Of a DNA stretch of 64,000 nucleotides, positions 21,292-33,424 are shown one piece after another. The DNA comes from Agrypnia vestita (lineage: Eukaryota; Arthropoda; Insecta; Trichoptera; Phryganeidae). The notes under the pieces were generated by a model. The model worked only from the letters and a program-made list of their open reading frames with translations. It searched no databases and was not told the origin of the DNA. The translations under genes and the position numbers were made by a program. Position 1 is the first letter of the stretch. Each line of letters starts with the position of its first letter. The stretch covers positions 37,653-101,652 of the forward strand of contig JADDOH010023059.1 in the NCBI GenBank assembly GCA_016648135.1, given 5' to 3'.

Positions 21292-23860
21292 AAAAAAGTG
21301 AATTTCTTGTGCTGATTAAGTATTATTTTTTGCGTAAAAAAACCATCACTGAAATCAATGAAAGACTTGATTAATACTATGGCACCAGGGAACTCTGCAC
21401 CATCAATTTCAATGGTTAAAAGTTGGTTTACTGAGTTCTGGTGTGGTCGTACCAGCACAAGTTACGCCGAACGTTCAGGTCGCCCAAAAGAGGACATCAC
21501 GCCAGAAATCGTCTATAAAATTCATGGAATAGTTATTGGACAATCGGAAAATGAAAGTACGTGAGGTAACTGAGGCTGTACGCATCTCAACTGAGCGGGT
21601 ACATCACATTTTACATGAATATTTGGACATGAAAAAACTATCCGCGAGATGTGTGCCACTGTTGCTCACACTCGACCATAAGCGCAACCGTGTGACCACT
21701 TCAAGGATGTGTTTGGCGATGTTCAGCCGCAATCCGAACAAGTTTTTGTGCCGTTTTGTAACCGTGGACAAAACATGAATCCATCACAATACACCAGAGA
21801 ACAAGGAACAATCAAACAGTAGGTTTCACCGGGTGAACTTGCACCAAAGAAGGCCAAGGGGGGTCTGTCAGCCAACAAGGTCATGGACACAGTTTTTTGG
21901 GATACACACGGTGTCATTCATATTGATTACCTTGATAAGGGTAAAACGATCACCGACGAATATTATTCAGAGCCTATACACAGATTTAGACATACATAGG
22001 GTAACTCAACAAAATTCCTTGCGTCAACTCAGTAACTCTGGCGCAGCTCATTGAGTTAACTCAAAATTGCGCCATGACGCAACAAAATAGAATGCGCTGA
22101 GTGAGCTGTGCAGAGCGCGCGCGCCACCGCACGGCGCACTCACAGACTCTTAGGACAGACAGCGCACGAACTGCGTCGGCTCGTTGATTTGACTCAGCGA
22201 GTGAGAGAATGAATGCGCGGGCAGGTGTGTGTGCGCATACAAAATTAATTAATATAATATTCAAAATTGGCCCGCTGGCGTGATGCGAAAATACTATTTT
22301 TAATGACTTTTTGTAAAAGTCACTCTTGCCTCTGGAACGGTCGCCACTTTATAAAAACAATGTATCTAAAAATAATGCTTACGAATCTTTATTGAATAAT
22401 ATGAATGACCCAACATTAACAGTAAAAATAATATACATATTTTAAATATTATATAAAAAATTATTATTATTATAATAAATAATAATAAATATATGGGAAT
22501 TAATTTTAATTTTATCAAAAGTTAATTATTTTTTAGAAAAATTCTTTATGTTCATTTTTGTGATTTAAAGATCTAACTTCATTAATAATTTGTTAATTTA
22601 ATTATAATAAGTAAAAGCAATATTAAGTATGATTGTAACCAATATTTTATTTGTAACCACGTCTTATCGTAAAAAAAATTAATGGTTATATATTGTGGTA
22701 ATATTTATTTTTAATTAAGCTGAGAAAATATTTCATAACTTCATAATTCATCAAACAACTTAATTTAAATTTCTAATACATATTCAGTTAAAAAACTGAG
22801 TGCTGTTTTTTCAGTCAGTATGTAATCCATCGTATGACCGGCATTCGTAATAATAAATTATTCGGTAATATTAAAAAGATAATGCTTTAAAAAAGTAGGT
22901 GTTTTTACCGATTAGTGAGTTGGCGTAATTGCGCGGCGCAGCGCAGTGTTACACATGTCTCGCTGCTAGCATTCATTTTGATTTTCGAACGTATTCCGTC
23001 ATTTATTTTTTAAAATAATATTCTAAAATATGCAGGTATTGTATTGTATATAAATAATGTTTATTAGTATAATTATTATAAAATATTTCCTGTACTCACT
23101 TATAAATATCACTACTTTCCTGATTCTACTTTTCATTCCTCCTTTCCTTTTCATTTCTTCGTTAAAAAAAGCCAGAGCTGTCGATTTAGCTGTCTGTCAA
23201 AATAAAAATCCAGTGGCCAGTAAAGTAAAATGTAGAAAAGAAAGATTACCTATCATTCCTTTTACATTTTGCGGAGTTATAATATGCAGTTTATAAAAAT
23301 GAAATAAAATAATATTTGTGCAATAAAACTCCACCGCATTCTGCGCCATCTGCGGGCAACTCAACACCTTAACACCTTTCGAATTCTCCCGGTCCTGCGC
23401 TAGTATATGCACTAGTGCGCTGTGCGCCAACACATTTTGAAGAAGTGAGTTGACACAGCCGGCGCAGTGAACTGACTTAGCGCAATTACGCAGTGTTACA
23501 CATGTCTACACAGATTCGATATTGATTTGAAGCAAAAACAACGGCATTTGGCGAAAAAAAAAAAGTGGTGTTCCACCAAGACAATGCTTGGACACGTGCC
23601 TAGTCACTATGGTAAAAATCCATCATTTGGGTAACGAACTGCTGTCCCATCCAGCATATTCTCCAGATTTAGCTCCCTGCCACTATTTCCTGTTTCCAAA
23701 CCTCAAGAAATGGCTGGGCGGTAAGAGATTTGGGTCGAATAAAGAGGTCATCATATATTGAGGGCCTTGAGAAAACCTATTATTTGGAAGGAATAAAAAA
23801 AATTGGAAAAACGGTGGACTAAATGTATCGAGCTAAAAGGAAATTATGTTGAAAAATAAA
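21292..23860 (+). pseudogene. Mariner transposase, frameshifted and interrupted
   Basis: Reading begins MEKSEFLVLIKYYFLRKKTI at 21292, hits a stop at about 21370, and continues in other frames with SAPSISMVKSWFTEFWCGRT, RPKEDITPEIV, VREVTEAVRISTERVHHIL and RNPNKFLCRFVTVDKT (first-Asp region: D seen, E replaced by K). It goes on through VSPGELAPKKAK, HGVIHIDYLDKGKTI and ITDEYYSEPIHR, where the hAT-like element cuts it. After 23517 come FDIDLKQK, VVFHQDNAW (second Asp), then YSPDLAPCHYF-like codons and LEKTYYLEGIKK. Multiple frameshifts make it inactive. Confidence 0.85.
21987..23508. mobile_element. hAT-like non-autonomous element in the mariner
   Basis: Flanked by the 8-bp direct repeat CACAGATT (21979-21986 and 23509-23516), which is a single sequence in the mariner reading frame. 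It begins TAGACAT and ends ATGTCTA. Subterminal regions at both ends are GCGC/ACTCA-rich (for example GCGCAGCTCATTGAG on the left and GCGCAGTGAACTGAC on the right). It is 1522 bp with no transposase; the longest ORFs (22061-22264 minus, 23057-23296 plus) look like noise. The right-end motif GCGCAGTGTTACACATGTCT also occurs internally at about 22941-22960, suggesting an internal duplication or a nested relative. Confidence 0.8.
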
Positions 23861-24032
23861 ATGTTTATTTGCAAAAAAAATATATTTTATTCAAAAAGTC
23901 ACTGACTTATCAAACAGCCCTCGTGTATACCTATATAGTATATTTTTTAATTCATCACAATATATACATACACGTGTACCTACATAAATTGTAAGTTTTC
24001 ATTAAAAATAACGGTAAAAAATTTACATTACC

Positions 24033-24650
24033 TAAGGCGGCACAATCACTGCAAATGCATATTTCGGCTTTTTGTTTTTAAATGTGCCTTTTTATAATTA
24101 ATTTATATCAGAATCTATATTCTAGACTGCAATTTTTTATGGCAATACTACAACGTACAAAACCTTCGTTCTTATACAAAAGTAATAAACTGAACATTAT
24201 TTACAATAATTAAGAAAATATAAGCATTAATCGACAGTCCGCTGCTAAAAAATTGTTTTTAGTGTCCGAGGCGGCGCAAAGTTCTAATGAATATTTATAT
24301 GTACGCATAATATGTTTTTTTATAAGTATAAAGTATACTTCATTATCTACGGATTCTAAATAATGAAGTATACTTTATATATAAAAAAAAAACATATTAA
24401 GCGTACATACAAATATTTATTAGAACTTTGCACCGCCTAGGACACTAAAAACAATTTTTTTGGCAGTGGGCTGTCGATAAATGCTTATATTTTCTTAATT
24501 ATTGTAAATAATGTTCAGTTTATCGCTTTTCTATAAGAACAAAGGTTTTATCTATATACTACAAAATTCTGATATAAATTAATTATATAAACGCACATTT
24601 TTGTAAAAAAAAAAATGCCGAAATATGCATTTGCAGTGATGTCCAGCCTT
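24033..24650. repeat. Foldback element, ~620 bp
   Basis: CACTGCAAATGCATATTTCG at about 24047 pairs with its reverse complement at about 24618. The arms meet near 24340 at AAGTATACTTCATTATC/AATGAAGTATACTT. Ends are TAAGGCGG on the left and CCAGCCTTA on the right. No ORF; poly(T/A) length differences account for most arm mismatches. Confidence 0.85.
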
Positions 24651-24652
24651 AA

Positions 24653-25531
24653 GGGGGTATTCTAGTGTAGAGGCACGAATTTCGGGCATTTTTTCGAGAT
24701 TGTAAAAAAGAAACAAAGAATATTTTTTATTTCCATTTTTTTTATCATTCCTTTATTTATATTTTAAGAGTAGGTACATAAAAAAAAATCAAAACTCGAA
24801 AAGTTATCGGCTGGTAATGTGGGGGGTCCAAAAAAAAGGGATGTCCTGGCATGCATGGTTCCAACCCTTCTGGTCATTTGAAACAAAAATATCTAACGGA
24901 TCAGTAAAGATGTTGCTATCGCCCCTACCTCGGGGAAATCAAACTTTTTTTTTTACAAAATGGCAGCCGTTTAAAAAAAAAGTATGTTTTTTTTAAGTTT
25001 CAAATTTTTTTAAATAGTAAAGATTAAAATTTTGACTTTTATCTACTACGAGACATAGAGGGATGTATAAAAAAGGTTCAAACAAAAATTTCAAACAAAC
25101 AAATCGGTTCAGTAGAACTGGAGATATCATGTACACCAGCTTGAAAAAAGTTGTTTCGAGAATCGTATCTCTGTGTAGCTTAAAGATTGACTTGAAACTA
25201 ACCTGAACTAAATACTAGAACGAAAAGATTTCAACAAAATATGTTACTATGACCTTCAGTTAAATATATATTATATACGTATAGAGTATAAGAAAGGTTT
25301 TATAGGGTAATACATCCGCTTTATAGGGTAGTCAGTCGGGTAACGTCTACTGTCTATTGTTCAATTTGTTCTGGTCGGACCAATTTAGTTGCCGCGTCAC
25401 CAAAATCGCTGTAACTGTAAATAATTGGAATTTTGAAAAATCCCTTTGAGGACGTACTCTTGAATGTCTAGAATTTGGAAATATATTTTAAAAAAATCGA
25501 TTTTTTTAAATTTCTAGACTAGAATACCCTC
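24653..25531. mobile_element. piggyBac-like non-autonomous element (TTAA target)
   Basis: Terminal inverted repeats GGGGGTATTCTAGTGTAGA at the left and TCTAGACTAGAATACCCTC at the right (16-17 of 19 match), each directly bordered by TTAA (24649-24652 and 25532-25535). TTAA duplication and short G/C-run termini fit piggyBac-derived MITEs. It is 879 bp with no transposase ORF. Confidence 0.7.
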
Positions 25532-25882
25532 TTAAATTATTTTTTTTACCAAATTATTTATACAATCTTAAAGTATATAATATAAATTAATGGAAATTTT
25601 AACACAATTCAAACAAAATTGTTTAATAATATTTAAGGCAGTCACATTAATAAAAAAATGGTTTTTAACCTCAAAACTTTCACAACATACATTATTAACA
25701 TATAAAATTTACATAAATAACAATAAAAAACAAAAATTCTATATTAATAAATTTAATGTTGTCATATTTGTATAATGTCATGATGTAACCAACTTTGATA
25801 ATAAACATAATTTACAATCTCTCACTTCAGTGAATTGAGAAAATTTGATATACCTAATGTTTTTTATGTATTACATATATAT

Positions 25883-26030
25883 CAGCGATCACCAAAGTGG
25901 TCATCTGCAGACCACTAAGGGCCAGCCGATCACCACTTTTAGTGTTATTTTAAAAATCCGATTAGTGATCCGCGGGATTTAAAAATATGAATTCAGTGGT
26001 CTGCCAGGTCGTAAAGTTTGGTGACCGCTG
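25883..26030. mobile_element. hAT-like MITE, ~148 bp
   Basis: Starts CAGCGATCACCAAAGTGGTC and ends, in reverse complement, CAGCGGTCACCAAACTTTAC. Internal GTGGTCTGC/GCAGACCAC repeats make it largely self-complementary. The flanks are AT-repeats, so an 8-bp duplication cannot be read with confidence. Confidence 0.7.
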
Positions 26031-28665
26031 TAATATATAATACAGTCTCATCACACTGCAACTAGCAGAAGAGATTCTTTTAAATATAGTTTTCTTTATA
26101 ATGAAAGGTACATGAAAACATGTACATATATACATATATATACAATCTATGTAATATTTTACATTTAAGGCACAAGGAGATATTTACACTAAGTAAATTA
26201 ATGATTTATTACCTATACACATCACATCCTCGGACGTAAATAAGACGACCAAAGTAATAAAAAATTACAGCACAGCAAAATCAGATTCTAACACAGATAT
26301 AAGATTCACTGAAGCTATTTCATGAAAAAATCATGCAAATTCAATTAAATGAGATTTCATTATCTCTGTTTTGTGGCTGAAATAGACCTGCTGTCATGGC
26401 GCTACACTATAGTGTACGTAATAAGGCCATAAAACACACATTATTTTTTGGAGAATGCTCCTGGCGTATTCAGAATTCAATATGGAATCCTGGATTATTT
26501 ATTAAATATGAAAAGTAAAAATTGTTTCTTTCATAGCAATGACAAAGCATTATTAAAACCAATAAGAAATTTGAAAAATATATTTTTGGAAGGTTTTTGT
26601 CGTTTTATTTGACTTGTATTGAAGAGAATGAATTTTGATGTTGCTTATCTCCGTAACTGTTGACATTTCACAAAAAGTGTAAGAAGAAACCAGGTGGTAC
26701 GGCCATGAAACGATACTACATGATTATATCGTTAAAATGTTATCAATAAAAAATATTGGCAGAAGACAAGCTAGACCTCAAGAAACCTACAAAAAAAATT
26801 AAGAACTGCGTTATAATAACGATTAAATGAAAGAAATGTAAATATATAAATAAAATTCATTTCAAATCAGACACAACTGAGAATAATAAAACCACAAAGG
26901 TTTTACTATTCTCAGGAGGGCTTGATACTCTCGAAATTCCTGAATAAATAAATCACTGCATGTATTATATTATTTTCCAAATATTATAAATTCTTTTGTG
27001 TTTTCTTCAACAAAGAATGGATGATTACACGTTGATGGATGTTTTAAAGTCTTAAATATTTATTGCTCAATTGGAAATATTTACTATTATGATTCCCTTA
27101 CAAAAATCATTGCAAAAAAATACTGTCAGTTGTAAGCAAAGATAGCGCAGCTTAATAGTATTATAACATACAAGATTTTGTGACCATTTAAATGGAGCCT
27201 ATGTTTATTCTGCAATAATATTTGCCATGAAATTTTACTAAAGAAGAAAATATATTTTACCGGTAGAATGTTTCATTGATATCTGAATGATTAATTTAGT
27301 TTTTGTATCGTAAATCAGTAATAATGATTATATAACATAAACACAATCAATTCATTCTGTTGTAAATAATAATGAAATCTCAAAATGAGTATTATAAATC
27401 GCCTTTAAATTTTTTACAAAACATAGAATGAATAAGTCTCATTCAAACTTATCTATACATGTACTGTAACAGTAAATTTTATTAAAAATTAGTAGGACAA
27501 AGTATAAAATTATACAGATATGAATTAACCCCTTATTTAGGCGAAGGGATTGGAACACAGCGTAAGTATGTCCCTCCTCACATATTTAAGACACATTTTA
27601 TAACGCAGTTAAAGTATTTATTCTTGCAGTTAAATCCCCTAGTAAATAAAACACATTTTTTACAATACATGTTTTTTTTTTAATTTCGTTACAAATCAAT
27701 ATGATCGAAATATTATTTGAATCGTTGAATAGTGACTGAAGATATTAAAAATCTGAATTATCTTTTAATTTTTTTATAAACCTACTGTAGCAAACTTCAA
27801 TATCATTTTTATAAAAAATATCTATTTTAATCGATCAGCAATGATCAGATAGATATGTTTATATATAAATCAGGCAAATATTGCTAGGTAAATAATTCAA
27901 TTAGAAAAATCATAGTACTAATTGTCACACAAATTAATAACTTTTGAGGAAAAAAAAATTTAAAAAGGTCTGGCTCGAGTTTTTTGTGTTTACATATTTT
28001 TGTTGTACAGACAAACTGATGTTTAATGTGAAATCAATTCAATATTGAAATAATGTTACCAATACACACATGTATGTATTTGACCCCCCTTAGGTCTCTC
28101 AAATTATAAATAATAATATATGTATAGATATTTTCCCTTTAGTTACATACTTTGATGCATATAAGATATAGAATTTAAACAACTGTATGTTTCTGTTCAA
28201 TTATTAGTATTTAATTTACTTAGTCTCATCCGTCAAAGCAAGAGATATGAAAAAATGTGTTTTACGTTTAATATTTGATCGTAGACATTGATGTGTTTGT
28301 CAACTAACATTTGTGCTAGTAGTCCTATTTTCGTATTTGTAATGTGAAATATTTTGACAGAAATGACAGAAAATGTGCAAATCAGATATTCAATGACTAA
28401 GGTATTGCATTGCTGTATTTGAAATTATAAACTAAATACAAGGAATGAAGATTTTAAGTCATGGGATTAATATTTCTTACAAGCTGTAAACAAAATAATG
28501 TCAATTGTTTTATTAGTTTCTAATTTATTTAAAATATCAATCAAATTACTACCGATAATTTGTAAAAATGATATTAGAGTTCCAAGTTTGGCTAATTTAA
28601 AAAATATATTTAGAAACCGATTTTTCATGGTATATCTGTCAAATTTTTTTTTGTTCCTCAAACCG
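26031..28665. other. AT-rich stretch, no gene recognised
   Basis: About 2.6 kb with no ORF above about 60 codons, no splice-coherent coding segment and no clear repeat ends. It lies downstream of the phosphatase gene and upstream of a GC-rich inverted-repeat element. Confidence 0.5.
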
Positions 28666-28672
28666 CCAATGG

Positions 28673-29536
28673 GCGCTTCTTTCTTGGCCGACCCGGCCCG
28701 GCGACACAACACCGGCAGCCACATTCTTCATTTGACCAACACCGACAAGCTCCAACCCGACACGAAGGCTTTACAAATCCATAGTTAAGCCTGACATGGA
28801 AGAGCGATGGCAGTATATAATAACAAATTGTATTTGTTGAACAAAAATGCAAAAAAAGAAGTGTAATGAAATGGTTTTGGATGCATCCAATTATAAAAAT
28901 GAGATATTTAGATGGCGTGTACTAAAATTTATTTGAAAAACTAACTGATGGCCCAAACAAAATTGTTTCCGTATGACTAATGACACCTTTGATTATTCAC
29001 AAATGAACCTGATCGAGAATATTCAAAAACAAGATAATCTAATCGTTATAATACACAGTAACATGACTTACTTGTTTTCTTTTTTTCTCCATTATACATA
29101 TCTACGTATCTATCTTCCAAAAATTCACAGACTTCAACCCAACATTTATCTCTTAAAATTATATTTTTACTCTCTTCTGTTTTATCCCAAAGACTGGGTT
29201 TTGACTCCACTATTTACTGTCTGGGTTTTGACTAGGCCATAATGAAAAGGACGTAATTCTTCCGCACGTGCCAAGTTAATAAACAATGAGAGCAGCGGGG
29301 TCGCAGGCGGAAAACGTTAATTGAATGAATCCTAGATGGAAGTTTGCGTGTGTGCACAATACATACATAAAGATGCCGGCCCGACACCAGTGGGAGACTT
29401 ATTGCCGACGACATGCCGTCGCCGATACCGGTATGTCGGTGCCGGGCCGGGCCAGTGAAACAGCGCGCAGTACAGTTTCATAGAATTATATGCCCACTGA
29501 TGTCGGTTCCGGGCCGGGTCGGCCAATGAAGAAACG
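28673..29536. repeat. GC-rich inverted-repeat element, ~860 bp
   Basis: GGGCGCTTCTTTCTTGGCCG followed by ACCCGGCCCGG at the left matches, in reverse complement, CCGGGCCGGGTCGGCCAATG followed by AAGAAACGCCT at the right, about 27 of 31 bases. Further GGCCGGGCC copies lie near 29445. The interior is AT-rich and non-coding; the ORFs at the ends are translations of the GC-rich repeats. Probably a non-autonomous DNA element. The target duplication is unclear (AAT on both sides is possible). Confidence 0.6.
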
Positions 29537-29580
29537 CCTAATGATAAAAGTTAATAATAACACTGTTAATAATAAGGATA

Positions 29581-29586
29581 TTTATT
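29581..29586 (-). other. Candidate polyadenylation signal of the phosphatase gene
   Basis: AATAAA on the minus strand, about 560 bp past the stop codon of the distal terminal exon. Another AATAAA lies at 29808-29813. In such AT-rich DNA the hexamer is frequent, so this is only a plausible site. Confidence 0.3.
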
Positions 29587-30149
29587 GAAATGTATTTTAT
29601 TAGACTGCACACTCAGTTAATTATTTCATTTGATCATCTACAGATGTAATTTACAAATTAATGGTCTAAAAACAGAAAAAAATGTCAATCAATTCTCTAT
29701 AAATGTGATATTATAATTTTACTGTCGAAGGTCCATAAGAGTGTATAATACTCTTTAGATTAATTGAGATGAAACTTCTTAAATCCAGAATTTCATTAAA
29801 AAACACATTTATTGGTATTAAAAATCATCAATTACAAATATGAATCAATGTGTTCATAATTTAGAAGGATACCTACACTAAATATAATAATAATTATAGT
29901 CAAATATTATAAAAAGGCTACACGGCGAGTGTTTTGTTCCCACAAATTTACAGATATATTGCATATTATGCAATTAAACAAGTATAATACTGTAAATTAA
30001 AATGTCTTTGTTACTATCCTAAGTTTTTCCAACATAATATATTTACATTTGTGGCGGATGGATCTTAAAATAAGTTATGATATACATATACATATATATA
30101 TTTTGCTTTGTTAATCACTTTAAATGCACAAAGTTCATGGAGGATGATA

Positions 30150-30181
30150 TCACATTCCGGATTCAGCAATGCCTTCATCAT
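30150..30181 (-). CDS. Ptp10D: Receptor tyrosine phosphatase, distal terminal exon (C-terminus DDEGIAESGM)
   Basis: Follows a good acceptor (TTTTATTTTCTTCTAG on the minus strand) and starts in the phase left by the 39.5 kb exon. It completes an Asp codon and then reads DEGIAESGM and stop. The short acidic end has the look of the conserved C-terminus of insect Ptp10D-type proteins (from memory; not checked by alignment). It would be used when the 33.9 kb terminal exon is skipped, giving a 9.3 kb last intron. The 3' UTR would extend left, with AATAAA candidates at 29.81 and 29.58 kb. Confidence 0.7.
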
Positions 30182-31124
30182 CTAGAAGAAAATAAAAACA
30201 TATTGAATTGAATATAAAATATAAAAATGTACTCGTAAAATACCATGTTAATCTTTAATTGATTTCATTTTTTCGCTGTTGTATTATATTAAGTAATGCA
30301 ATTATTAGTATTAGGGGGGACCAGAAAGAAATCAAAATTTTCATGTTCATGGTGCTGAGCAGGGTTGTGAATTTAGTGTTTTTGTTTGGAATGTTTTACC
30401 GTTATTTATAAACAATGTCAAGGCCAACGAGTAATGAAGAACATTTGTTTCATAGGATGCTGTTTTTGCTTGACTAGGAAATAAGGTGACAAAAAATTAC
30501 TGATTCGTACAGTGATATTTTGAAACTGAATAAATTTCCATATAGAATTTTTAAAATGACGATAAGAACCTTGGAGATGCTCCTTTAATCCCCTCAAACT
30601 ATGAAAAAATTTTCGACTGAGCTTTATTTATTATGATCAAGTACAGGAGTACCATCATCACATCGGTCAAATTAACAAATAAGGAATTTGGTTTTCCCAT
30701 AAAGTATCACTGAACACAATAGAGCAGCAAAGAAGTTCTGTGTATCTCCCTCGACCAATTGGCAAATTGTAAAAGAAAGTGCCGACTAAAATAGATTTAG
30801 GAAATACGTAAGCACAAAAATTGGTCAATCAAAATTGAAATAGACAAAAAAGTATTTCAGTTAAATCGAATTATAAAAAAGATTCTAAATTAATTATATT
30901 TAATGCTCATTTCGCTTAGTTTTGGGGCCCAACAAGTAACTATGAAACATAATTTCTACACCTCAAACATTTTTTGCGTAGCTCTAAACAGATCAAAATA
31001 TCAATTGATTTGATTTATGTTATGTCTCGGAGAAAGAGGATCAATCATTAAAAAAGTTGACCGTTTAGATTTTTTTTGCTTGCTGTTTTTGCAAAATTAA
31101 AATGATAATTTAAATACATGCCAT
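30182..31124. other. Intron sequence with possible decayed mariner 5' half
   Basis: AT-rich. A plus-strand reading from 30414 (MSRPTSNEEHLFHRMLF) may be the start of the mariner whose 3' half is clear from 31.13 kb, but the stretch between is too decayed to be sure. Confidence 0.35.
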
Positions 31125-31475
31125 AAAAAAGGCACTTCTCTATTTATGGTGGGATGTCACCGGAATGATTAATTTTGAATTGCTAAAACCCAGTGAGGCA
31201 ATCATTGCAGCAATATACCTATTGCTAACAATTAGAGAGAATAAAACAAGAATTCAGAAAAAAAATGCACAGATTTGGTGAATTATAAAAAAATAATACT
31301 CTATTGCTATACCCGCAGCATCATTCTGAAAAATTGACTCAGGAAAATATAATGGAGCTTGGATTTGAACTTCTACCGCACCCACCCTATTCATTGAATA
31401 GTGCCCCCCCGATTATCATTTATTTCCATCTATAGAACACTAGCTACATGACAAAACATCTATTGCTTTAAAGGC
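31125..31475 (+). pseudogene. Decayed mariner transposase, C-terminal half
   Basis: The plus-strand translation gives HFSIYGGMSPE, then TYC*QLERIKQEFRKK and MHRFGEL, then KLTQENIMELGFELLPHPPYS and DYHLFPSIEH, with several stops. This is the segment from the WWD...YYELL block to the third-Asp block (PPYSPDLAPSDYH) of mariner transposases. The residue order is right but the frame is lost in at least three places. An old relic in the last intron of the phosphatase gene. Confidence 0.75.
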
Positions 31476-31546
31476 CGGTTGTACCATCTTGGTTCAAAAT
31501 AATCTTTCATTTAAACCACAGATTATTTACTGTTAACCATAGATTT

Positions 31547-31960
31547 TTACGAAAGATTTTTTTTTGGGTCGCTATCCTGGGTTTGGTCTGCAACAAGCAC
31601 TCGATTTCTCCACTCCTCTCTGTCACCTGCCAGCTTCTTCATTTCTTGGTAAGTGCTACAGCGCACATCTCCAATAATCTGATCTACGTAGCTTAATCTC
31701 GGGCGGCCTTTACGATTGTTGCCTTCAACATTTCCCTCGACGACGGTAAAAAGCAGGCCCGTATGCCTAATATTATAGCCTATCCAAATTGCTCGCTGTT
31801 GGGCGATTCTGTTAAGGAGCCACCTCTTTTCGCCTACCCTGCTCAACACCTCGTCGTTTCGGATATGTTCTGACCAATGGATCCTCACCATGCGCCTGTA
31901 GCACATCTCAAAGGCTGTTAGCCTCCCGGACATGCTCTGGCCGATGGTCCATATTTCGCT
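31547..31960 (-). pseudogene. RTE-like LINE, C-terminal domain fragment
   Basis: An open frame of 128 codons reads TAFEMCYRRMVRIHWSEHI, NDEVLSRVGEKR, AIWIGYNIRHTG, NRKGRPRLSYVDQIIGDV and DREEWRNRV. This is the conserved tail of RTE-type LINE polymerases (EMWCYRRML..SW..H, GRPR..Y..QI, DREEWR). Only the 3' end of the element is present, consistent with 5' truncation at insertion. The open frame suggests it is fairly young. Confidence 0.8.
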
Positions 31961-33424
31961 GCATACAAAGATTACTATAATCCAAATTGATACAACAGTC
32001 CCTAAGTCATATAAATATCAAACACAGATATTTTTGACAAAAAACCTAAATCTACAAAGAACTAATTGTAAAATTACCTGAAACATGGAAAAGGGTGACA
32101 GAAAATGATGGAGATTAGTTGTGAAATATTATTCCTCTCAACAAATGGTTTTTACAAGTTAACATTTTTTTTCTTTCCGGTCTCCCTAATACTTATCAGA
32201 AAAATGAGTGCTCAGTTAAGAGCGAAAAGTCCTGCATATCTGGCAGGTAAACATTCAAGATAAAAGAGCTAAAAAAAAGTGACAATCACATTAGAAAAAT
32301 ACACATGTAAAGTGCTGCAAGTTTTCCCCATGCGATAGCTTTATTCATTAATAAGCGAGTGAGAAGTACATCATGCAAAAATTATTTGAACAACTGTAAT
32401 ACATGCTCTTAAACACACTGCAGAAATAGCCACTATATCCCCTCTTAGCTAAATAATATAATTATAATAATTAACTAAATTATATAATTGTTGGTTTTCT
32501 CAAATTAATTATGGTACAGAAAACTGCACACATCGATTTTGTCAGTCATAATTATGCTTTTAAGAATATTTAAAGTGTTAAATTATTCAAAAATTCTCAA
32601 TATTAGTGAAGTTATAGTAATTAACAGTGAGCGCATCATAGTTGACCAAAGCCAACATAAGAGCTCAACACGAGACTAAAGAGGCCGGGAAGTTGAAAAG
32701 AGCAGCTCAAAAGGAATCAGCGGACATCACAGCAACAATAGAACAATACCTCATGTATGGTCCAGGAATCGCAGATAAAAGTGAATTAAAAAAAAAAAAC
32801 ATTTTAAGTCGCTGACGTCGTATTTTTTTTTCATATTGATTTTGCCAAACCCATTTTCATTCCAAAGTATAATACACAGGTTTGTTAGTTTTGTCTTTTC
32901 TTCAAACTCTTCTTGTGAAGAATATGAAGTACTTAATGAAAGTGATATTATTTAACTGCCAAAACCTCTTAGCGATAATACTATTTTGCTACATGTGTTA
33001 CACATTATTACTAATTAATCAATTATAAGAATAGGTAAATTAACAGTTTTCCACTATTAAATAATTCTTTCTCAAAATACAGGAATTGCCATTGATACCA
33101 TGCATATAAGCCGTGATGTGTTCAGGTTCCATACAATTTTAATAGATATATTCTTATTTTGTTTAAATCTCTAAGGAAGAGAAATTTAGTACCATATATC
33201 AAAAAATCAACTGAAATTGGGATGCCTCTTACAGTCCAAAGTAGGCAAACAGCCCTCCCCGGCAGAAAACGATTGAAACTAATAAAATAAATATTATACA
33301 CACATTTATTTTTATATCTATCTAAGCATATGTATTAATGTATTTTATTTTTTAATCACTCTTTTTATAATTATAATTATATTTTATAATTTTTCTATAA
33401 CTATTGAATCTCTTCATATTATTC
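31961..33424. other. Intron/3' flank, no gene recognised
   Basis: AT-rich. A short plus-strand stretch at about 32645-32815 reads KANIRAQHETKEAGKLKRAAQKES without stops for about 55 codons, but I do not recognise it. Confidence 0.4.

Larger units (their letters stand above)
21108..23925 (+). mobile_element. Mariner element remnant, interrupted by a hAT-like element
   Basis: Perfect terminal inverted repeats CACGAGGGCTGTTTGATAAG at 21108 and its reverse complement ending at 23925, extending about 34 bp, are flanked by TA on both sides. A broken mariner transposase is readable between them once the insert at 21987-23508 is skipped. The ITRs are better preserved than the gene. Confidence 0.9.
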
